From Eucommia ulmoides (Eukaryota > Streptophyta > Magnoliopsida > Garryales > Eucommiaceae), in assembly GCA_016647705.1 (NCBI GenBank), contig CM028338.1, positions 19,179,577 through 19,243,576 on the forward strand: a DNA stretch of 64,000 nucleotides, written 5' to 3'. Under the pieces are notes generated by a model, which saw only the letters and a program-made list of their open reading frames with translations, was not told the DNA's origin and made no database searches. The stretch's first letter is position 1. Every line of letters starts with the position of its first letter. The position numbers were made by a program, and so were the translations under genes. Positions 47,327-59,198 of the stretch are shown one piece after another.

Positions 47327-50303
47327 AAAATAGCTTTTAAACTCTCTAACTATTGTCAGGTTTTTATATTGTCCACTTAAATTTATTCGTTTCAATTTAA
47401 ACCCTTTAAGTATGTAGGTGATTTTAGAAAATCCTTCTGTTAGATTTTTCATTCAAACTAACAGAATTAGGGGGTCAAATTGTAAACTTCTATTTTTTTT
47501 ATTCAATTTTCTCTTTTTCTTTTTCTTTTTCTTTTCTTTTTTCTTTTTCTTTTTTCTTCCTCATCCTTCATCTTCACCGAACCTCTCTCTCTCTCCCTCC
47601 AGCCACCGCCACGACCCTCTATTTTAATAGAGGGTGGAATACCTCTGTTAAAAAGGGCAAATGACGAACCACCCTCTGTTATAGAAAGGTCCTCTGTAAC
47701 AAAGGGTGTGGAGGCAACGACATCGGTGGTGGCAGCAGAAGAAGGTGGTAGGGAGAGAGAGAAAGAGGTTCAGTGAAGAGGAGGAGGAGGAGGAGAGAGA
47801 GAGAGAGAGAGAGAAATGTTCAATAGAGATGAAGAATTAGGAAGAAGAAAGAAAAAAGAAATAGAAAAAAGTAAAGAAAAATAGAAAATTGAATAAAAAA
47901 AATGGAAGATTACAATTTCTCCCCCTAATTCTGTTAGTTTGGATGAAAAATCTAACAGAATAACATTTTAAAACTGTTAGTCTAAGCGGTTTCAATCATA
48001 GGATCCCCAGATAAATGTGATTTTGACGATAATACCACATTTGACATTTTAAATGAACTAACAATGATTTTGAAGTATAGATCATCCAAGCATCACCGAA
48101 AACATATCACGGAAGTAAATTCAGGTTGAAAGGTATGAAATGTTGATTTAAATTAAAGCAATTTTTCATTTCAATAATATTCGCGAGTTAATGAACTCGG
48201 AACTCTATAGAACGCACACACACCGTATGTGTTCAAAATTGTGATATATTGATCTTAACATATTCAATATACTTATATATCATAATGTGAAGTATGTGTT
48301 CGATCATTATATGCTAAAAAGGAAAAATCACCTATTGATCACAATTATACAAAATTGAAAATTTACGTTCTTAACATGATCATAAGGTACATTGCGTTTT
48401 TGGATCATCTAAACATCATGAATATACTTGTTACATGTGTTAAAAGTGTTTAGAATAGTAAACGGTCATAAACTGAGACCAAAAATCCAAAACGTACGAA
48501 AATAAAAATACCGCAAGAATTGTAGCATAAGTAGTCGACTACTTCCGGGCAGAATGTTTTCTCTCTTCTGCTCTATTTTTAGCTTCTCGTTTTGGCGTCG
48601 TATACTTGTTCTAATTGTTATATGATGATTCTTATGCATTATATTGATTATCCAATATGTTATCATCATTCAATTTGATCAATACCATGTTGAATTGAAG
48701 AGAATTTGATCGAAAAATTTTGAACAATGTGAGAACTCAATTTGCAGAATTTTGTCATGAACTCAAATTTGGATTTGCATATCAAATTTTGTTCTGAACA
48801 TTCAAATCATGTTATGGGATATTAGTTTAACATGTCTACATGATATATGCATGATCAATTGATATGTTTATCATTTTATCTATGATTAATTAACAAATTT
48901 GTTCCCATGGTATGAAAAATCATTTTTCTACATGTTGAATGAATTTCAAGTGTTCAATTGTTTGAAATGCTTGTATGTGCTTAAATGAATTGTATCCATG
49001 TGTAATATACTTTATACATTAAGTATACACATGCTCAAATACATATTCATATATGTATACAAGTATTAGATTTGAATTTGTCAAGACAATTAAGTTGGAA
49101 TAACTTTTCCTTAAATTAAAGGTTACTTTATTTGTGGAGTTGGCTAAATTAATACTCAACCAATTTATTATTTGCTTACCTACTTCATTCTTGATTTAAT
49201 GTGGATGTCTTGAGATAAATCCAAATAACTTTCCTACACATTTATTGAGCATTGAATCCACAATATTGTATTCACACCTTTCTTCATGGAATCATGGGAA
49301 TTTGTCAAAATTCAAATTTGAATACATGTCTTTATTTGAATATCTATTATTGTATTCATTATATCCATGATTTATGCAACTTGTTGAGAATGTGGATCAA
49401 TTAATTATTGTAAGAATTCGATTGGTATCAAGACATCAAAGAGATATTGGTAAGGAGCCCAGCATTCAAGTCTTGACATTTTGAAGAGGATTTCCAATGG
49501 TCACTATATTATCTACTCTTCAATTGAGATTTCCTCTATACATTATCTACATTTATATAAAGAAGAACTTTGTTGAAAGATAAAACAAAGAGACTCACCA
49601 AGTATCAACCATTCAAGTTGAGCTACAAAGATCAAAGAGATACTACCAAAAGTTTCCAAGCAAAAATCTGTCTAACAACACTTCTATTCTTTCTTGATTC
49701 ATTTTCTTGAGTGATTGTTGTATTTACTTCACACACATAGATTCTTAAGTTCTATATCTTGTGAATGTTGAAACTCCATTTTGTGAGACGGTGAGAAATT
49801 CGATTGTAAATCTTAAGTAAAGATTTTGCTCAAGAAGAGAAATTTGTGATATTCACTCCAAATTGTAAAATCTTGGGATATGAACTTCTCAAGCGACGAC
49901 TATAGACGGTTTGGTCTTCACCCATAAAAATATCAAAGATAGTGAAATCCTCGAAGAAGCTCGAGGGAGTAGACTAGGCAAAGGGTGTTTGTTGAACCAC
50001 AATAAATACCGGTATCAATCTCTCTAACTCTATTCTTTACATTTTTGCATTTATTTGTGTTTGTGATTATTGCTTTTGTTTGAATATTTATTGTGTACTT
50101 CACACAATCACATAAATACTTAGTTTATATTAAGTAGATTTGATTAACGTAAAGTTTGCCAACCCCCTCCCCTCCCCCCCTCTTGGGTGATTCTTGAGCC
50201 ATCAAAAACCACCTTCATATTTAGAGCGTTTAAACTGAAACGAATAAACTTAACAAGACTACATAGAAACGTGTCAATAGTTAGAGGGTTTAAAAGGTAT
50301 TTT
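47327..50303. mobile_element. Foldback-type element with long inverted repeats, split by element C
   Basis: The left arm (about 47327-47530, AAAATAGCTTTTAAACTC start) is complemented by the right arm at about 47880-47974 plus 50210-50303 (ends GGTTTAAAAGGTATTTT). The centre (47530-47880) is itself a CT/GA inverted structure: CTTCACCGAACCTCTCTCTC against AGAGAAAGAGGTTCAGTGAAG. Excluding C, the element is about 0.74 kb. No convincing target duplication was found, so the class is uncertain (MULE-like or foldback). Confidence 0.6.
47975..50204 (+). mobile_element. TG...CA element C (solo-LTR-like)
   Basis: 2230 bp, starting TGTTAGTCTAAGCGGTTTC and ending CTCTTGGGTGATTCTTGAGCCATCA-like sequence after a C-rich tract (50163-50180). 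Perfect AAAAC duplications flank it (47970-47974 and 50205-50209). The 3' architecture matches A and B. No coding region, PBS or polypurine tract seen. Confidence 0.78.
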
Positions 50304-51422
50304 GTCTAAAAAAATACTTAAAATATATTTAAAAAAATTAAATTATATTTCTAAATTCAATATTGGTCTTGTTTTGTAGGTCTAGATGAGTAGATTTCAA
50401 AAATATTAATTTTATAAACATAAATACATAAAATAAAAGTTAAATTAGTTTAAATTTATTAATAAAAAATTATTTTCAATTTTATTAATATAAATATTAC
50501 TAATTGTAATGACTATGTAGTAAAATCTCATTGTGCAAAATTTGTTCTTAGACTTCACCTTTCTCATTTCATGTTGCAACTTTGAACTCCAAATTTCAAC
50601 AATCACTATAAACATCTGTAACAAATGTTATTTATTATGGCCATTTTCATGGTTCAAATCAAACTGCAGTTGGTGCTATGTCACATTATTACAATATTAT
50701 GACAAAATGAAATTATTTCTAATCAAATCAAATAATATAATTTCAAATTGGATTCATTTAAAAAAAAAAAAAAAAAAAGGTGTGAACAATCAATAATAAC
50801 TTTAATATGTAAGATAACAATTTTTTTTCTTTCAAGTCATATAAAATTTTAAGTAACATTGATCATAAGAAATTACAATTAACAATTTGAATTTTAATCA
50901 ACTATGAATTAATATTAAAATTATATTATTCATCATCTATAGTAGAATTAATTTATAGATGATATGTTTTTCTATACAAAAAAATTATAGACAAATTCTA
51001 ATCAGATAAGAAATTATTTTTTAATTGTCACTAGTATAATTGCAACTTAACAAAATATTATTATAAATTTTTCTAACAACAATTACAATGACATGACTTT
51101 AATTACAATTTAGAATTACGAGTACAAAAAATACAAAAAAAAATAAAAATTAAAGTATACAAAAAATAAGTTTATCTTTTTATATTTAATATTAGTCATA
51201 TTTCGTAAATCTGGAAGATACATTATGCAAAAGAAGTAAAGGCAAGAGCTGGTCCGAGGAAATGTTCAGAAGAATACTTTTAAATACAAATTCTGTTGTA
51301 ATTATAAATATAAAAAAATTTCCCAGATTTGCATAATTTATTATCATACAAAAGTGAGTTAAAAAAAGAAACGAAAAAAAAAAAAAAAAAAGCAGCGGCT
51401 TTAAGCCAAAGCAGGGAAGGAC
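50304..51422. other. AT-rich DNA downstream of the aldo/keto reductase gene
   Basis: No gene. The part next to 51422 should include the 3' untranslated region of the reductase; no single poly-A signal stands out on the minus strand. Confidence 0.55.
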
Positions 51423-54400
51423 TTATGCACGCCTATATTCATCCCCACAATCTCCAATTACTCGAAGCAAATCTTTTCCCTTCTTTGTGACTTGTTGAAT
51501 GCTGCTTACATCCTCTTGGTCAAGCTCAAATGAAAACACGGCATTTGTGTCTTTGATATGTTCGGACAGCCCAAGCCTTACACCTATCATTGATCCTGCA
51601 ACTGCTGGCTGCAATATCCCACAAATGCACATGAAATTAATAAAGAACTACATATAAGGAACAAATCCCCTACACACACACACACACCCCCCCACATCCG
51701 GCCTCTCCAAAAAGCCTGAGCCCAAAGGTTTGGCCCAAGCCCATAGGGCTTCTGGTCAGGCTTGGGATTGATATATTTTAGAGAAATTTGGCCTGACATC
51801 CACCCAAACCAAAACCTAAAAAACGAAAAAAATAAAAACCCATCAGTAACTTTACCTGATCTAGTATGTACTTGACTGCTACCACCGGAATTGAGACCCC
51901 ATGTTTAGAAGCCACTTTTTGCAGGGTTTTCAGCAAATCCTGGAAGAGACTCCATCCTCCCCATGCATCAACCATCTGAGAAGATTTATTTCAAATTCAT
52001 AAAATTTTATCTCAACAATAAAATAAAATTTATGAACCAAACTTGGAAGATGTTACAATGTCGATCGATTTCCAAATTGTGACTCGTGCTCAAAAGGAGG
52101 AGATAAATACCCTTTTGTACTTCTGAAGCGAAGGAGTATTCAATGGGGGCGCAGCAAAAGGAATGGATAAGTTTGTGTCGAGGAACTTTTCGGATAACAA
52201 CCCACCCATTACTGTTCCGTAACTGCATATGAAACTACATTATACTTAGAAAGAACCGTGGGAAAAAGTAAACTTCCAAAACTCAATAGAATTTTGATTT
52301 TGACGAGAGAGAGAGAAAGAGACGTTATAAGTTTAACGCCGGTAAGCTGACAAAGCTCTGCCATTTTCTGTTGAGGCCGCATGTCAACAATTGAATGTTG
52401 TACCTGAAATGAGAAACAATTCCGGCACCTCGATAACTAAAAATATGGTTATCACATAATCATCAATTAAATAAATAAAACAATGCGTAGAATAGAAACA
52501 AAATACATATATATGGTGGATCGAAGCGTATAAATATTGTTATAAGAAGAGATATGTTCATTCTATGCACAGGTTGAATGATGAACTCTTCCCAATATAC
52601 AATGATCCAATGAGTCAACGTGCAAGCAAGACATTCCAATATTGACCGATCACAAATCGTATTGCCCGTAAATTATCGAATAAATAATATACGTATTGTT
52701 AATATATGTAATGGACTTTAACCCACTATGTCGAACCCTAGTTTCATTAGGAAAACCAAACCCTAGTTTCACTAGGAAAACCAAAACCTAACTCTACCAA
52801 GGTTAACCTAATCACCTCCTATGTATAGACTTTCATGTATATCTTTGTATTTGTATTTTTCATAAATATCAATAAGATTTATACCAAAGACCTCCCTTGT
52901 CTTTTGGTCTTATACCATAAATTTCTCCTGTTATTTGACAAATACCAATCAACTCCATTTGACTGATTTTTGTGTTTGGAAAGACTATTGTACCCCTTAC
53001 TTTTATCAGATTTTATACAATAAAAAAAATTCTAAATAAAATGACCGATTTACCCTTTTACCTTCAGATTAGATTTTTGTAGGAAAAGCGTGTAAAGCTC
53101 GTCAGAGGTGAGAGAGAGATCGCCGGAGGGCTCGTCAGAGGTTGCTTGGTTTCTTTGTTTAAGAGTGGAAACATTTATGAACAATTTTTCTTGGCCAACT
53201 CATTCATATACACAAATTCCGATCAATAGAAGAAAAACAATACAAATCTCATTCAGTGGTTTGCAAATCATATATATTTCTTCATAAAAGGGGAAAAAAC
53301 AACTCACGAATCTAACTTGCCAAACGGAAGAACGACGAAGGGCGGTGAGCAGGAGACAGTGTCTTAGTCGCACTTACTTGGGAGATAGACGAAGAGAGAG
53401 AGCAGAGAGAGTTGAATTGTGTCTCAATTTTTCATACCTCTTGAATAGTATACACATGAACCCTAAATTCCCAACACAAAAATCGACCATAATCAATCAG
53501 AATCAATCTATAAGAAAACCAACAATCATGTTAGTAGAACATCAATCAAGCGCAAAAGGCATCAATCCTAACCAATCGAGAAAATAAATTTGCCATCACG
53601 CTCCGATCCATAAATTGATACTTAATCCTAAGCAAAAGGCTCCGAATCAGGAGGATCGGAGCTTCTTTCATATCCTTGGGAAGACAGAGACAACGATTCA
53701 ATCCGAGGAAGGTGTGTCGAAACTCAGACATCGTCAGATCGGAGAACCGAGTGACGCAGTGCACAGCCGACGGATCGAGCTTCTGGTGGCGGTGGGCTCT
53801 ACGCATGTTAGCCTTGAAGATCCCGAACATGTAGCTGTTACGTATTTCAACCGGCGGTTATCCTTACACATGGAAGTTACCTACAGTTAATCCCTCAATC
53901 CCTCACATGGAAGTTCCCTCACATTCTGCAGTTATTCTCACATGGAGATGGAAGTTATTCAACGTGCAATTCTTTGTTGCAGTGATTCTTATGCCATTAC
54001 ATAGTTGGTGTGTAGTTACTTGTTGCAGTATATGTTGATGTATTGGCTTTAAATACAGCCATGAGATACCCAGTAGATTATCATGAAAGGAATTCCACTT
54101 TTTCTCTCTCTCTCTCAATCTCTTCTCTTCCTTGGTCTCGTTTCTTTTCTTCCTCCTTTCCTAAACTCTTAACATAACAGTTTGGTTCATCCTCTCCTAA
54201 ATTCTGACATATCAATTGGTACCAGAGCGCGGTTCCGATCATAGACACTCGTGGCAAAACAAACGCAGAATTCCTCAACGAAGTCAGCGAAATTTTAGCG
54301 CAGCACAAATCCAACTTTGATCAGATTAATGCAGCCTTGTAGGGGGTCTTGACAGAGTTACAAGCTCTTCGTGCCCACCGGAGCGCCAACGCCGTCCAAC

Positions 54401-56045
54401 CTGAAATCAATCCGGTTGTGAACAAAGGATCAACCCATCACCCACATGCTTCGCAATCTACTACCGGTTTTGATCCCCAGAGGCGTTGTCCCGCTTAAAA
54501 CGAACCTCATCGGTGGCAGCATACCAGGAGGCTTTCGAAAGGCTTTCTCATCGGGTTGATGGCTTACCCGAAACCTTTCTAATCGGTTGTTTTATTGCCG
54601 GATTACAAGATGACATTTGCCTAGATGTCAAGATCAAACAACCTCATAGCTTGGCAGATACAATAGGAGTGGCTCAACTCATCGAAAAACGAAACCAACT
54701 ATAGTAGGAACCAAACGAGCAATTCCGCCCCCAAACCTCCTTAGTGACACAGAGGACATCACCAAATCCAACAGCTGGAGTGTTGGGGCCTCCACCAATC
54801 CAGCGCATGAACCAAAGTTCCAATACTCCACCATCAACCTTCTACCGAATTACCAATCTGGAGGCACGAGAACAACAAGAAAAGGGGTTATGTTATTATT
54901 GTGACGAGAAATTCACTCCAGGCCATTGTAGCGAACGGCCGCAGTTATTTATGATTGAGAACTCACCTCATGTGAGCATCGAGGATGTCGAGGGTGTTCA
55001 ACCAGAAAAAAACTGTAATTGATACGGGATAGGGGATGATTGGTATTTGTCAAATGACATGGGAAGTTTCTGGTATAAGACCAAAAGACAAGAAAATTCT
55101 TTGGTATAAACCCAATATCAATATATCACTCTATATTCTCTAGCCATTCCTCTCTCAATTATCTTAACATGTACAATATAACAAAATATCACTTCTCTCT
55201 ATTTCTCTATCTCAATAAAATCACACGCACTATTTTATATGTATCAATAATATAGTATCATACTTTTTTTTTTTTTTTTTACTTCTCTTTTTTTTTTCTA
55301 AATTTTTCTATATCACTCTATGTATTCTCTTATCCACACACACCTATATATAGATTATGGATTATATAACTCTTAGTGCAATGTTATAATTAATAAAATC
55401 ACTAATTATACACATAAATATTATAATAATCACATTGTAACATATATATATATAATGAAATTCACAAAGTCATTATAATAAATTTAATAATTTAATCACA
55501 ATAATAATATCTAATAAACATGTAATTAGGACACATAAATGTAACCATTATAAACAAATATTGATAATAATTTTATTAAATAAAATAATGCCATTTATAT
55601 ATAATATAATAAATAAAGTATTAAATTTTAAATTATTTTTCTAACAATCCCAAAGTGCAATTAATAAAGAATGGAGAAGTACAAGTGTCTTCACCTGATT
55701 GCTAACAACTGGTATATCATTCTCCAGGATAATTTGTAGCCTTTCTGTATCAAAATTGGTTAAGGCCACAGTCTTAATTTTACCTGCATTCCAATGGCCA
55801 AAATAATCAAGTCTAGTTATCAAATCAAGAATTCATCAGCAGTCAAAGAAGCAACGCTTTCCACCAAACCACTGTCCAAATCAGATACCGACCATTATTT
55901 TGCTGTGTTGACAATCTCAAATGTTGTTTCTTTGATTTGACACAGATGATAAAAGCAGAAGGCAATTGAAATAAACCGACCTTCTTCTTTCAGATCGGTC
56001 AGGTGTTTTAATGCATCAAGGTATCCAGAGTTGGAGTAATCCCAC
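51423..56045 (-). CDS. Plant aldo/keto reductase family protein, six 3' exons (partial)
   Basis: Exons on the minus strand: 56045-55981, 55783-55695, 52403-52324, 52222-52111, 51975-51856 and 51608-51423 (TAA at 51423-51425). All junctions are AG/GT and phases join correctly, giving 216 residues: WDYSNSGYLDALKHLTDLKE, GKIKTVALTNFDTERLQIIL, VQHSIVDMRPQQKMAELCQL, YGTVMGGLLSEKFLD, MVDAWGGWSLFQDLL and AGSMIGVRLGLSEHI, ending GDCGDEYRRA. This matches the C-terminal half of plant NAD(P)-linked oxidoreductases of the At2g27680 type, which keep part of the aldo/keto reductase barrel; the substrate is unknown to me. The N-terminal exons, with the catalytic Asp/Tyr, must lie beyond 64000, upstream of the copia/E4 insertion. 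No stop or frameshift is seen, so the gene is probably expressed despite transposon-filled introns. Confidence 0.88.
53651..53835 (-). pseudogene. Captured fragment of an RD19-like papain-family cysteine protease (prodomain)
   Basis: The minus-strand frame from 53830 reads MFGIFKANMRRAHRHQKLDP, then SAVHCVTRFSDLTMSEFRHT and FLGLN...LPKDMKEAPIL. This is the inhibitor prodomain (I29) of plant RD19-type proteases: a FxxFKANxRRAxRHQ helix and the GVTxFSDLTxxEF motif, here with Gly changed to Cys. The frame loses homology after APIL at about 53651, before the mature protease would start, and is cut at 53835 by the chromovirus LTR. Catalytic Cys, His and Asn are absent. It is a transduplicated exon piece, not a gene. 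Confidence 0.75.
53836..54209 (+). repeat. 5' LTR of a chromovirus-like gypsy element
   Basis: Runs from TGTTACGTATTTCAACC to TTCTGACA, ending seven bases before a PBS. It contains a CT-rich stretch at 54100-54160 typical of a leader. The left border is inferred from the end of the protease homology and a TG; the 3' LTR is missing. Confidence 0.6.
54217..54228 (+). other. Primer binding site, initiator tRNA-Met type
   Basis: TGGTACCAGAGC, one change from the TGGTATCAGAGC found in many plant chromoviruses and copia elements. Confidence 0.8.
54237..55022 (+). pseudogene. Chromovirus gag fragment
   Basis: N-terminal KTNAEFLNEVSEILAQHKSN leads into FDQINAAL-stop-GVLTELQALRAHR. Then come SRLKRTSSVAAYQEAFERLS and HRVDGLPETFLIGCFIAGLQ, DDICLDVKIKQPHSLADT, and a CCHC-type knuckle region GLCYYCDEKFTPGHCSERPQ with one His/Cys spacing altered. 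An in-frame TAG at about 54340, a short deletion near 54484 and a stop at 54703 inactivate it. The sequence ends directly against the right MULE repeat, so protease, integrase and polymerase were never present or were lost. Confidence 0.75.
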
Positions 56046-57057
56046 CTGATTCATCATTCATTCAATTACAAAGAAAAAACAAGAACAGAAAATGGGACAA
56101 AACTTTCATAGTTTGCTAGACTTTGCTAGATTAAAAGAGAATTTTTATAATATGAACGCTGGGAAAGACCTTGCAAGAGAAAAAAAGGAAATTTGCTGCC
56201 GTTCCATGCAGTCGCTTTTAGTTAAATATTTAAGTCCAGATAAAAACACTACAGGTGAAATAACAGATTAGTTTACGAGATAAAAGAAAATAATAAATGT
56301 ACAGCTGCACAGTTGTCATAACAAATTACAGATTCATGAAAAGCTGAGTTAAATACTGAATATTTAAGACAAATATTACATGAATGATTGTCATTCAGAA
56401 AGTACCCTAAATTTAATAATTGTTTTGGATGCGGCATTCGGAGAAGGTATTTGATTTCGAGAAGGAATTTGAAAAATTCCTTATAAAATTTTGCAAATCC
56501 CTCTTACAAATCAAAGTCATTCTTCAATTACTCCCCCAAACGCACCGATAAGTACTTCGTAACTTCTTCTATTTCTTGATTGCATGTATTAAGTTTCTTA
56601 ACTTTGGGTATTTAATATTTTTACAAGCTCTCAAGATTTTTAGCATCGTGAGATCTTGTTATTTTTTGTGTTTTCTAGTCCTTTGAGTGTCAACTTAGAG
56701 CTTGTATAAAAACAGATCGATAGATCTAAAAGGGATGATATTTGACCAATTCTATTATTCAGCGCTCAAGTTTTCTCAATTTTCTGTTGATCACCCCACA
56801 CATGCTTCGGTCATCGTTTAGGGTACTACCAAATCACAACCTTGTTTATTTTTCCTTTGCCTTTCGTATTTTTGTGTTTCTTTAAAAGAGTCTTCATTAA
56901 TAAGGTATAGGCGTTTAAATGGACATGAAGTTATAGAAGATTATACATAAAGTGCTGGTTTCATATTTAACTACAAGTTTATGAAAACCAAAACCAAGAG
57001 TCGAGTTCCTAATCAAGAAATGAAAAAAAAATAAAAAAAATTGTCAATCGCAAAGAA
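56046..57057. other. Intron sequence of the reductase gene
   Basis: Unique-looking, moderately AT-rich DNA between the exon at 55981-56045 and the copia LTR. No further exon of the reductase was recognised on the minus strand. Confidence 0.55.
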
Positions 57058-57668
57058 TGTTGGGAAAGATGACAGAATAATATTTTCACAATTCCAGCAC
57101 GTTTTCCAAAAACCAAAATAGAACAGAAAAATAACAATACAATTTTAGCGTGAAAAAACCCTCCTCAATGAAGGTAAAAATCACAGGACCCTAGACCACT
57201 TAAATCTTCCACTATAACAAATAATGGGATTACAAAACCTTACACTATGGTGGATCACTCAAACAATACGCAAAAATATTGTCTTCAATTTGTGGGTAAA
57301 ATCTTTACAAATTGGCTCACACTATTCTTCCCAAAAATTGGGATTTCTCTCTCTTTCTCTGTGTACTTTTCCTCTACAAAGAGCTTGTTTTGCTTCAATG
57401 ACCATCTCCTCTATTTATAGAGGACGCCTGAGCCATCCTTCTGTCTGAACAAGATACATGAAGAAGTTTTAAGATTGTAGGCGATTGTTGCGCAACCTCA
57501 TCCTTTGTCAAATAAGGTGGGCTCCTGCTTTTTCTTCCTTCTCGTGCAGACATCCAGTTCCTTCTTTTCCTTCTCAATTATTCTTGACTTTGCTTCCACC
57601 TCTTGTGGTTTTTAGTGGGTTGGTGGGATCACCCCAATTGGTGGAGTCACTGGAGTGAAAACCCAACA
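57058..57668 (-). repeat. Copia 3' LTR
   Basis: 611 bp, reverse strand TGTTGGGTTTTCACTCCAG to ...TTTCCCAACA, with TGTTGG/CCAACA inverted ends. Confidence 0.85.
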
Positions 57669-57699
57669 AATCTCCCCCTCACGACCAATTTGGGGTTGA

Positions 57700-59185
57700 A
57701 GTCAAACGTGCAACTTCCTTGCAAGCTTCTAACTTTTCTCTTGGTAGAGATTTTGCCATCATGTCAGCCCCATTATCATTGGAGTAGATCTTCTCAAGCT
57801 GCAGCAACTTGTTGTTTTAACATATCGAATCCAGTGATACCTCACGTCGATGTATTTAGACTTCAAGTGAAAAGTCAGGTTTTTGCTTAGGTGAATTACA
57901 CTCTGACTATCGCAGTAGAGTATAGTTCCCCTGATTCTGACCCAACTCTTGTAGGAACTTCTTTATCCACAGGATCTCCTTACATCCTTTCATGATTGCG
58001 ATGTATTTTGCGTCTGTGGTAGATAAGGCAACACACTTTTGTAATCGTGATTACCACGAAACAGCTCCTCCTGCAAATGTTATCAGATATCCAGATATGG
58101 ATTTTCTCATATCCACATCACCAGCAATATCTGCATTTTTATATCCTTCCAATACAGATTTACCATTGTCGAAACATAAACAATGATTGGATGTCCCCCT
58201 AAGATACCTGAGTAGTCATTTGATTGCTTCCCAATGTGCCTTTCCATGATTTGAAAGGAAACGGCTCACCACACCAACTGCGTGACAAGTCTGGTGCATA
58301 CCATAGAGTACATCAAACTGCCAACCGCCGATGCGTAAGGCACCTTATCCATTTCTGATTTTTTCCTCCTTACTTTAAGGACATTGTCTCGCACTAAACT
58401 TGAAGTCGTGCAAATGGAGAACCAACAGCCTTTATTTTATTCTTATTGAATCTTTCAAGAACCTTTCAGCATACCGTCCTTAAGATAGCCAGATTCTGCG
58501 ATTCTGCCTATCACGGGTAATCGTCATGCCAAGAATCTGTTTTGTTGCTCCTAAGTCCTTCATTGCAAAGGACTTGCTCAACCCTTTCTTCAACATGTTA
58601 ATTTTGGCGCTGTCAAGGCCTACGATTAACATGTAATCAACATAGAGTAAAAGAATGATAAAGTCATCATTAGAAAATTTCTTGATGAAGACACAGTGAT
58701 CCGCCATTATTCAGTTGTACTCATTTTTCTCCATAAATGAGTCAAACTTTTTGTACCACTGCCTTGGTACCTGTTTCAAATCGTACAAACTTTTCTTCAG
58801 TTTACACACCAGTTTCTTTTTTCCTTTGACTAGGAAACCTTCGAGCTGCTCCATATAAATTTCCTCGTAAAGATCACCATGCAAAATTACAAGTTTTTAC
58901 GTCAAGCTATTTAACCTCTAGATTTAAATATGCTACAAGGCCAAGAACAACTCAGATTGAAGACATTTTCACCATGAGTGGAAACATTTCGTCAAAATCA
59001 ATACCCTTCTTTTGCCTAAATCCTTTCACGACCAATCTTGCTTTGTAACGTAAATGTGAGATGTATTCTTTATTTTTAATCCTGTACACCCACTTGTTCT
59101 TGAGAGATTTTCTACCCTGCGGTAATTTTACCAGATCAAATGTGTGGTTCTCATGCAAGAATTTCATCTCTTCTTGCATGGCTTG
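57700..59185 (-). pseudogene. Copia reverse transcriptase and RNase H, decayed
   Basis: Reverse transcriptase: AMQEEMKFLHENHTFDLVKL (from 59185), KSLKNKWVYRIK, YKARLVVKGFRQKKGIDFDE, KKSLYDLKQVPRQWYKKFDS, then ADHCVFIKKF and LLLYVDYMLIVG. The catalytic YVDD is changed to YVDY, and a TGA lies before the MADHCVF block. RNase H: NADIAGDVDMRKSISGYLIT, FAGGAVSW, a stop, SRLQKCVALSTTDAKYIAIM, KGCKEILWIKKFLQELG. The order and motifs identify a Tork/Tnt1-like copia polymerase; the stops and the active-site change make it inactive. Confidence 0.85.
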
Positions 59186-59198
59186 TATCCCTAAACTT

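Larger units (their letters stand above)
52875..55113. mobile_element. Pack-MULE in an intron of the reductase gene
   Basis: Inverted repeats of about 90 bp (start AGATTTATACCAAAG at 52875 and, reversed, GGGTTTATACCAAAG at 55113) share the CTTGTCTTTTGGTCTTATACCA block. A perfect 10-bp duplication AATATCAATA flanks them (52865-52874 and 55114-55123), the size expected for Mutator-like elements. The 2.2-kb interior has no transposase. It carries an antisense cysteine protease fragment and a 5' piece of a chromovirus (LTR, PBS, gag). Confidence 0.8.
57058..59185 (-). mobile_element. Tork-like Ty1/copia element, 3' half
   Basis: The 3' LTR at 57058-57668 is preceded (reverse strand) by a purine tract GTGAGGGGGAGATT and by RNase H and reverse transcriptase sequence up to 59185, where E4 cuts in. 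The rest (integrase, gag, 5' LTR) should lie right of the window. AAGAA at 57053-57057 is the expected left target duplication, not verifiable here. Confidence 0.85.

Noticed and set aside
47327..47974. Foldback element called as a MULE with 9-bp duplication
   Set aside because: Flanks AAAAGAAGT and GTCTAAAAA do not match; only the inverted arms are supported.
57603..58186. Plus-strand frames of 95 and 64 codons
   Set aside because: Antisense shadows of the copia LTR and RNase H on the minus strand.
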